Made by a program: the position numbers and the translations under genes | Source of the DNA: Phytobacter diazotrophicus | Lineage (GTDB): Bacteria > Pseudomonadota > Gammaproteobacteria > Enterobacterales > Enterobacteriaceae | Reading direction: 5' to 3' | Length of the DNA: 64,000 nucleotides | NCBI GenBank assembly: GCA_004346725.1 | Contig: SMDE01000002.1 | Span: 186,001-250,000 of the forward strand | Notes under the pieces: generated by a model | What the model saw: the letters and a program-made list of their open reading frames with translations, nothing else | Databases searched by the model: none | Told to the model about the DNA's origin: nothing | Shown here: positions 60,632 to 64,000 of the stretch, piece by piece | How positions within the stretch are numbered: position 1 is the first letter of the stretch | Layout of the letters: every line of letters begins with the position of its first letter

Positions 60632-60987
60632 TTTTTCACCCTGAAGACAATGAATCTGGAGTAGATAAAACCGAAAACCAGACTGATAGCAGAAAACGCT
60701 ACGAGTGTAATCACGGGGTTAATATGCGCGCGATCGGCCAGTTTACCGACGCCCGCCGCCATAGCCCCCATAAAAATGACATACAACACGTAGCGAACGG
60801 TCGTCGCCTGGGCTTTGAATGTCCAGCGGGCGTTAACGAAAAATGAAAACGTCACGGCGACACAAAAGGCAGCAAGATTGGCTATCGTCTGGCTGGCGCC
60901 TGCAAAGAACAGAATGGCGAACACCAGCCAGTGGAGAAGCGTATTGATCACGCCCACGGAGGTGTATCGGACGAACAGTTTTAGCAT
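60628..60987 (-). CDS. gtrA: GtrA-family flippase
   Basis: 119 residues with four helices and the GtrA pattern ([38 protein letters not shown]). It is thought to flip the glucosyl-lipid across the inner membrane. First gene of gtrABC. No phage integrase or tRNA attachment site is seen nearby, although such operons are often phage-derived. Confidence 0.92.
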   Translation of the reverse strand: MLKLFVRYTSVGVINTLLHWLVFAILFFAGASQTIANLAAFCVAVTFSFFVNARWTFKAQATTVRYVLYVIFMGAMAAGVGKLADRAHINPVITLVAFSAISLVFGFIYSRFIVFRVKK

Positions 60988-61417
60988 AAGAATAGCCAGG
61001 TTTACCCTGGGCCAGGTCAGGTCGCTGTTTGGGCAGGGATTTTAGCAGTTGCCGCCATAGAGTGAAAGCCAGGATCAGGTAGCACGCAGTATGACGAGGC
61101 GAGGAAATTCGTCGGGGATGGATGGTTTTGTGGGGTATCGAGGGTTCACAAAATGCTGCACTGTGTTATTCGCGATGGTCGATCATAACAGCGCTTAGAT
61201 ACGCCGGATTAATTTCAAGAGTCCCTCACAGATTTGCCGCTTACATACAACTGTCAAACAAATGTAAATCCAGGCTTAAACCAGTATTTCTTTTAAAAAG
61301 CGCATTTTTTAATTAGTCATGAACTTACAAACATTTACATAAATTCATTTTCACACAGTTTTTGTGGGTGTAATAGTCAGCGGGCACAAGATGCTAAAAC
61401 CAAACAAGAGGGATTTT
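60988..61417. other. Intergenic region between gtr operon and peptide locus
   Basis: 430 bases with no gene. It must hold divergent promoters for gtrA (minus) and the peptide gene (plus). Two GATC sites only (61073, 61181), not the spaced set known from OxyR/Dam phase-variable gtr promoters. Confidence 0.45.
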
Positions 61418-61583
61418 ATGTTAAGCATCAGAGGATTAAATTTTTTTTGAAATAGCTCAGGTTAGTGGTGGTGGCAACGCGGCTGTCATTGGTCTCGCTG
61501 CAATAATTGCGGCATCAAACATTGGCGCGACCTGTGATTTCGATTCTAATTCCAGCTCACGCTCAGGAGTACCGTTTAGGTGA
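61418..61583 (+). pseudogene. Microcin-like double-glycine peptide gene with a T8 frame interruption
   Basis: ATG 61418 follows AGAGGG at ideal spacing. As written, translation stops after MLSIRGLNFF at TGA 61448-61450, within and after a run of eight T (61441-61448). Skipping one T gives 54 residues: leader MLSIRGLNFFEIAQVSGG, then a Gly/Ala-rich hydrophobic core (GNAAVIGLAAIIAASNIGA), one Cys and a Ser-rich tail ending SGVPFR. The VSGG end matches leaders cut by peptidase-containing ABC exporters (as in microcin V). The restored frame ends in TGA 61581-61583, overlapping the next ATG. It may be a true pseudogene, a slippage/recoding site, or phase-variable. Confidence 0.6.
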
Positions 61584-61759
61584 TGAGCAAAATGAATTTT
61601 AATTTGACTGACTCGCTTACTTATCTGGCAAAAATCATTCTGGTTTTGCTGTTGAGTTACACTGTTTATAATCAGATTAATAATGGATTGCAATGCAGTC
61701 ACAGCATTGCAAATATACTAATTTATATGTGCCTGGTTAGCGGTATTATTTCCGTATAA
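61583..61759 (+). CDS. Candidate immunity protein, 58 residues, two membrane helices
   Basis: Starts MSKMNFNLTDSLTYLAK with helix 1 at about residues 12-30 (IILVLLLSYTVY) and helix 2 at about 41-58 (SIANILIYMCLVSGIISV). The ATG shares one base with the stop of the restored peptide frame, typical of toxin-immunity pairs translated together. Small two-helix membrane proteins are the usual immunity partners of class II microcins. No sequence family recognised. Confidence 0.55.
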   Translation: MSKMNFNLTDSLTYLAKIILVLLLSYTVYNQINNGLQCSHSIANILIYMCLVSGIISV

Positions 61760-61825
61760 AATACAGTAATTAATACATTAGCAATGATATTCAACAAAAA
61801 ATCGATCAAAGCACCTCCTCAGTAA

Positions 61826-62188
61826 CAGATTTACCATATCATACGGACAAGCTCCCGCCGCCCCCTGATAGTCCCTTTATCTGCACCGGGCTACTCTAAG
61901 GCAGAACCCGCCATTTCTGAAACCCGTCGTCGCTATAAAGTCAGCTATGTCAGAGCCAGCCACATAAACAGCAAAACCTGCATGACAACATACTACTCAC
62001 AACATTCCAGCCTGTATCTCAAAGACGACGGGTTGAAAGAGGCGGGATTTGAAACCGGGCGCAGCGTGACCGTGAAGATCTCGCAGGGGTGCATTGTGAT
62101 GATGGCGGACTGTAACGAGGTGCAGGAGTTGCGCGAGCAGCTTTATCAGGCTAAAGAGGGGGTAGGATGTGCTGGTTTAGTGGGCTGA
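61826..62188 (+). pseudogene. SymE-family toxin remnant lacking its start
   Basis: The frame from stop 61823 to TGA/TAG end at 62188 reads KAEPAISETRRRYKVSYV, then LYLKDDGLKEAGFETGRSVTVKISQGCIVMM, which is the SymE AbrB-like domain. No ATG, GTG or TTG precedes the conserved N-terminal part; the first ATG is 61982, inside the domain. So the gene is either truncated or starts late with loss of the first strand. SymE genes of this type commonly sit next to Rhs loci, as here. Confidence 0.6.
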
Positions 62189-62206
62189 ACGGGAATAAAT
62201 AATAAA

Positions 62207-62237
62207 AAGCCGGGAAGATACGATATCTCCCCGGCTT
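62207..62237. terminator. Bidirectional terminator
   Basis: AAGCCGGG and CCCGGCTT pair, with an inner GATA/TATC extension, and T-rich sequence follows on both strands (TTATTTTTATTT on plus, TTTTTATTATT on minus). It serves the SymE remnant and the Rhs/immunity transcript. Confidence 0.85.
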
Positions 62238-62241
62238 ATTT

Positions 62242-62655
62242 TTATTTAATAATATCTAAAGCAATTACTGCTGCTTCATGGATATCACCATCATCTGATG
62301 CTAATGATATATTCAATCCATTAATTAGTCTTTTATCAGGAAATGAAGCTGCAAGTTGAGTTACCCAATATCTGACGCCTTTAGCTGTAAGAGGGTTTTC
62401 AAGTATATTTGAAATAGATATTACAACATCGTCAATATCATATTCATAAAAAACATCCTCAACTAATTGATATACACCCCAACCATCCCCATCTCCATAT
62501 GATTGCATAAATAGCGGTATAGCCTCTTTAGCTGGATTTTCAAGAAAATATTTCCTAACATCATCATATTTATTAATAAGCTCCTGTGTCAGGAGTTGAT
62601 CCGATGGCATCGGCTGATGTTCTAGCAAAAATTGTAACGCTTCATCTTTAGTCAT
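62242..62655 (-). CDS. Putative Rhs immunity protein
   Basis: 137 residues from ATG 62655 (MTKDEALQFLLEHQ), preceded by GGAGATG inside the Rhs gene. The protein is helical and acidic (DVFYEYDIDDVVISISNILEN; SDDGDIHEAAVIALDI), like many HEAT-type immunity proteins. It begins 2 bases after the Rhs stop, so the two are co-translated. It most likely neutralises the Rhs C-terminal toxin. AT-rich compared with the Rhs core, as expected for a swapped module. Confidence 0.75.
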   Translation of the reverse strand: MTKDEALQFLLEHQPMPSDQLLTQELINKYDDVRKYFLENPAKEAIPLFMQSYGDGDGWGVYQLVEDVFYEYDIDDVVISISNILENPLTAKGVRYWVTQLAASFPDKRLINGLNISLASDDGDIHEAAVIALDIIK

Positions 62656-62657
62656 AT

Positions 62658-64000
62658 TTACATCTCCAGCGTTTTCCATAGCTCTTTATTCTGACGAATT
62701 AACTCATTCAATTGTCTGTTCACTATATCTTTGTCGTAACCTGCATTCCTAAGAATTTTTCGCAGATCCACAATATCCCTTGCCAAATACTCACGGTTAG
62801 TTAACCCAGGAACCATAGGCTTTTTAAAAGTCCATGTTAACTCATGAAGATCTTTCCGTAAGTTAATAGTAATGCCTCTACTATGTGTTGTAGGGCTGGC
62901 AGCATTTTGAATTGCATGATGAGGAGTATGTGTTGGATTAAGACCAGATCTAAGGTTGCCTCCTCGTACCTGACCATATGTGCCAACATATAAATCTTCG
63001 CCTTGTTTGGCTAAACCACATTTTAGACCAAGCGGGTCGATCCATGACAGAGCATTCGGCGCATACGCATAAAGGTTTATCCCCCCCGCCAGCCCTATCG
63101 GGTCCTGCTGGGTGAACCTGCCGCTATCCGGGTCGTAATAACGGAACAAATTGTAGTGCAACCCGGTCTCCCGATCCAGGTATTGCCCCTGCATACGCAG
63201 GTTCTGCGCATAGCCCGTCTCCTGCGGTATCGACTCGTGCAACAGTTTACCCCACGCGCTGTTCTGCCCTTCCCAGCGGATATGTCCTTCACGGTCCGTC
63301 ATCCGTTCCGGCGTACCGTTTGGCTGACAGTGGAACCAGAAGATATCCGGATCCTTCGTGCCATCGATACGCGCCAGCGGTTCATAACTTTCCGCGTCGC
63401 TATAGACATAAGTCAGGGGCACATCGTCGTGAATTTCCTGCAACAGGCGAAAACCTTCCCACAGAAAACGTGTCGTCACCTGCTTTCCTACCGGCCTGCC
63501 CCCCAGCGTCTGCTGGCGTGTTTTGCTGATACGCCGGCCGAGCGGGTCATAGCGGAAACTGACCTGCGTTTGTGGTTTGTTGCGATCCCTCGGGACGGCC
63601 ACCACATCGGTTAACCGGTGCTCGCCGTCGTAACGATAGTGCCAGCGCGTCTGACCGTTGTCTTTTTCGGTGGTCCGCCCATGAATGTCATAGCTCCACT
63701 GAATGCCATTTAAACGGGTGAGACGGTTATGACGAACAGACTGCTGCAGGCTGTTATCCAGCGGGTTACCCGCCGCATCCCAGCGCCATTGCTCTTTTCC
63801 GGGGGACGTGCCGTCCTGTTCCAGCAGACGCCCGGCGCTGTCATATTTCCAGTTACACCAGTTGAACGGATCATTATCACGCTCTTCGCGCACCGGGTTG
63901 TTGCGGTAGTCGTAATCCCAGCGGCGTGACCAGCGTGCGGGTGCCGGGCGCTGCGCATTGCCGGTGAACACATCCCGGCGATGGATGCGTCCGAGACGAT
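62658..64000 (-). CDS. rhs: Rhs polymorphic toxin, C-terminal part (N-terminus outside window)
   Basis: About 447 codons of a larger protein. Rhs/YD repeats (WKYDSAGRLLEQDG, WSYDIHGRTTEKDN, FRYDPLGRRISKTR) lead to the conserved core end FRYYDPDSGRFTQQDPIGLAGG and the cleavage boundary WIDPLGLKCG. After this comes a variable 115-residue tip with NPTHTPHHAIQNAAS and HSRGITINLRKDLHELTW. The paired His residues suggest a nuclease of the HNH/EndoVII type, but I am not sure of the subfamily. The GC-rich core changes to an AT-rich tip at the boundary, a mark of tip exchange. Delivery is typically by type VI secretion. Confidence 0.9.
   Translation of the reverse strand, partial: RLGRIHRRDVFTGNAQRPAPARWSRRWDYDYRNNPVREERDNDPFNWCNWKYDSAGRLLEQDGTSPGKEQWRWDAAGNPLDNSLQQSVRHNRLTRLNGIQWSYDIHGRTTEKDNGQTRWHYRYDGEHRLTDVVAVPRDRNKPQTQVSFRYDPLGRRISKTRQQTLGGRPVGKQVTTRFLWEGFRLLQEIHDDVPLTYVYSDAESYEPLARIDGTKDPDIFWFHCQPNGTPERMTDREGHIRWEGQNSAWGKLLHESIPQETGYAQNLRMQGQYLDRETGLHYNLFRYYDPDSGRFTQQDPIGLAGGINLYAYAPNALSWIDPLGLKCGLAKQGEDLYVGTYGQVRGGNLRSGLNPTHTPHHAIQNAASPTTHSRGITINLRKDLHELTWTFKKPMVPGLTNREYLARDIVDLRKILRNAGYDKDIVNRQLNELIRQNKELWKTLEM

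Noticed and set aside
60988-61200. GATC sites upstream of gtrA as an OxyR/Dam phase switch
   Set aside because: Only two GATC sites about 108 bases apart; the known switches have closely spaced pairs within OxyR sites.

Overview
The window looks like an accessory-rich stretch of an enterobacterial chromosome. A tyrosine phenol-lyase gene beside a tyrosine permease, together with katG, hmuRSTUV, emrAB-type and gtrABC genes, points to Citrobacter or a close relative. This is inferred from gene content only; no rRNA or tRNA gene is present to confirm it.

Layout. 1-1252 is the start of an OLD-family ATPase/TOPRIM nuclease that runs off the left edge. 1770-5462 holds LysR, TetR and RidA genes and an MFS exporter whose N-terminus is welded to a short-chain dehydrogenase remnant. 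5463-6714 is a decayed region with a broken alpha/beta hydrolase. 6715-15651 is an enlarged csc-type sucrose/fructan locus: LacI-type repressor, symporter, cytoplasmic GH32, two OmpG-like porins, an exported GH32 and a fructokinase. 15899-33521 is a mosaic of small regulator-target units (LysR/aldo-keto reductase, AraC/MFS, MarR-EmrA-EmrB, LysR/amidohydrolase-MFS-SDR), a P-loop kinase and an APH-like kinase. 34132-38458 is a PhnCDE1E2-type importer with a HAD phosphatase and no C-P bond-cleaving enzyme. katG follows, then the Fur-controlled haem uptake operon. 47876-51951 is a YheO-like regulator, tpl and tutB (tyrosine breakdown to phenol, pyruvate and ammonia). 52179-54132 is a CheY/CheC/diguanylate cyclase operon. 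54510-58075 is an aldB-type aldehyde dehydrogenase with a divergent sigma-54 activator and a visible -24/-12 promoter. 58200-60987 is a gtrABC O-antigen glucosylation operon. 61418-64000 is a conflict region: a microcin-like double-glycine peptide with a candidate immunity gene, a SymE remnant, an Rhs immunity gene and the C-terminal part of an Rhs toxin.

How the genes fit together. In the fructan locus the porins could admit oligofructans, the exported GH32 trim them, the symporter import the products, and cytoplasmic GH32 plus fructokinase feed glycolysis. The tpl/tutB pair couples tyrosine import to its cleavage. Surface and conflict functions (gtr, peptide/immunity pair, Rhs) sit side by side at the right end, as in many enterobacterial variable loci.

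The most unusual signal is at 61418-61759. A 54-residue peptide with a double-glycine leader is interrupted by a run of eight T that places UUU-UGA exactly where a +1 shift restores the frame. It overlaps by one base a 58-residue, two-helix membrane protein. Other notable points are the SDR-MFS chimera, tandem palindromic TetR operators, a perfect 13-bp inverted repeat upstream of the MarR gene, and a 155-bp inverted-repeat element downstream of emrB.
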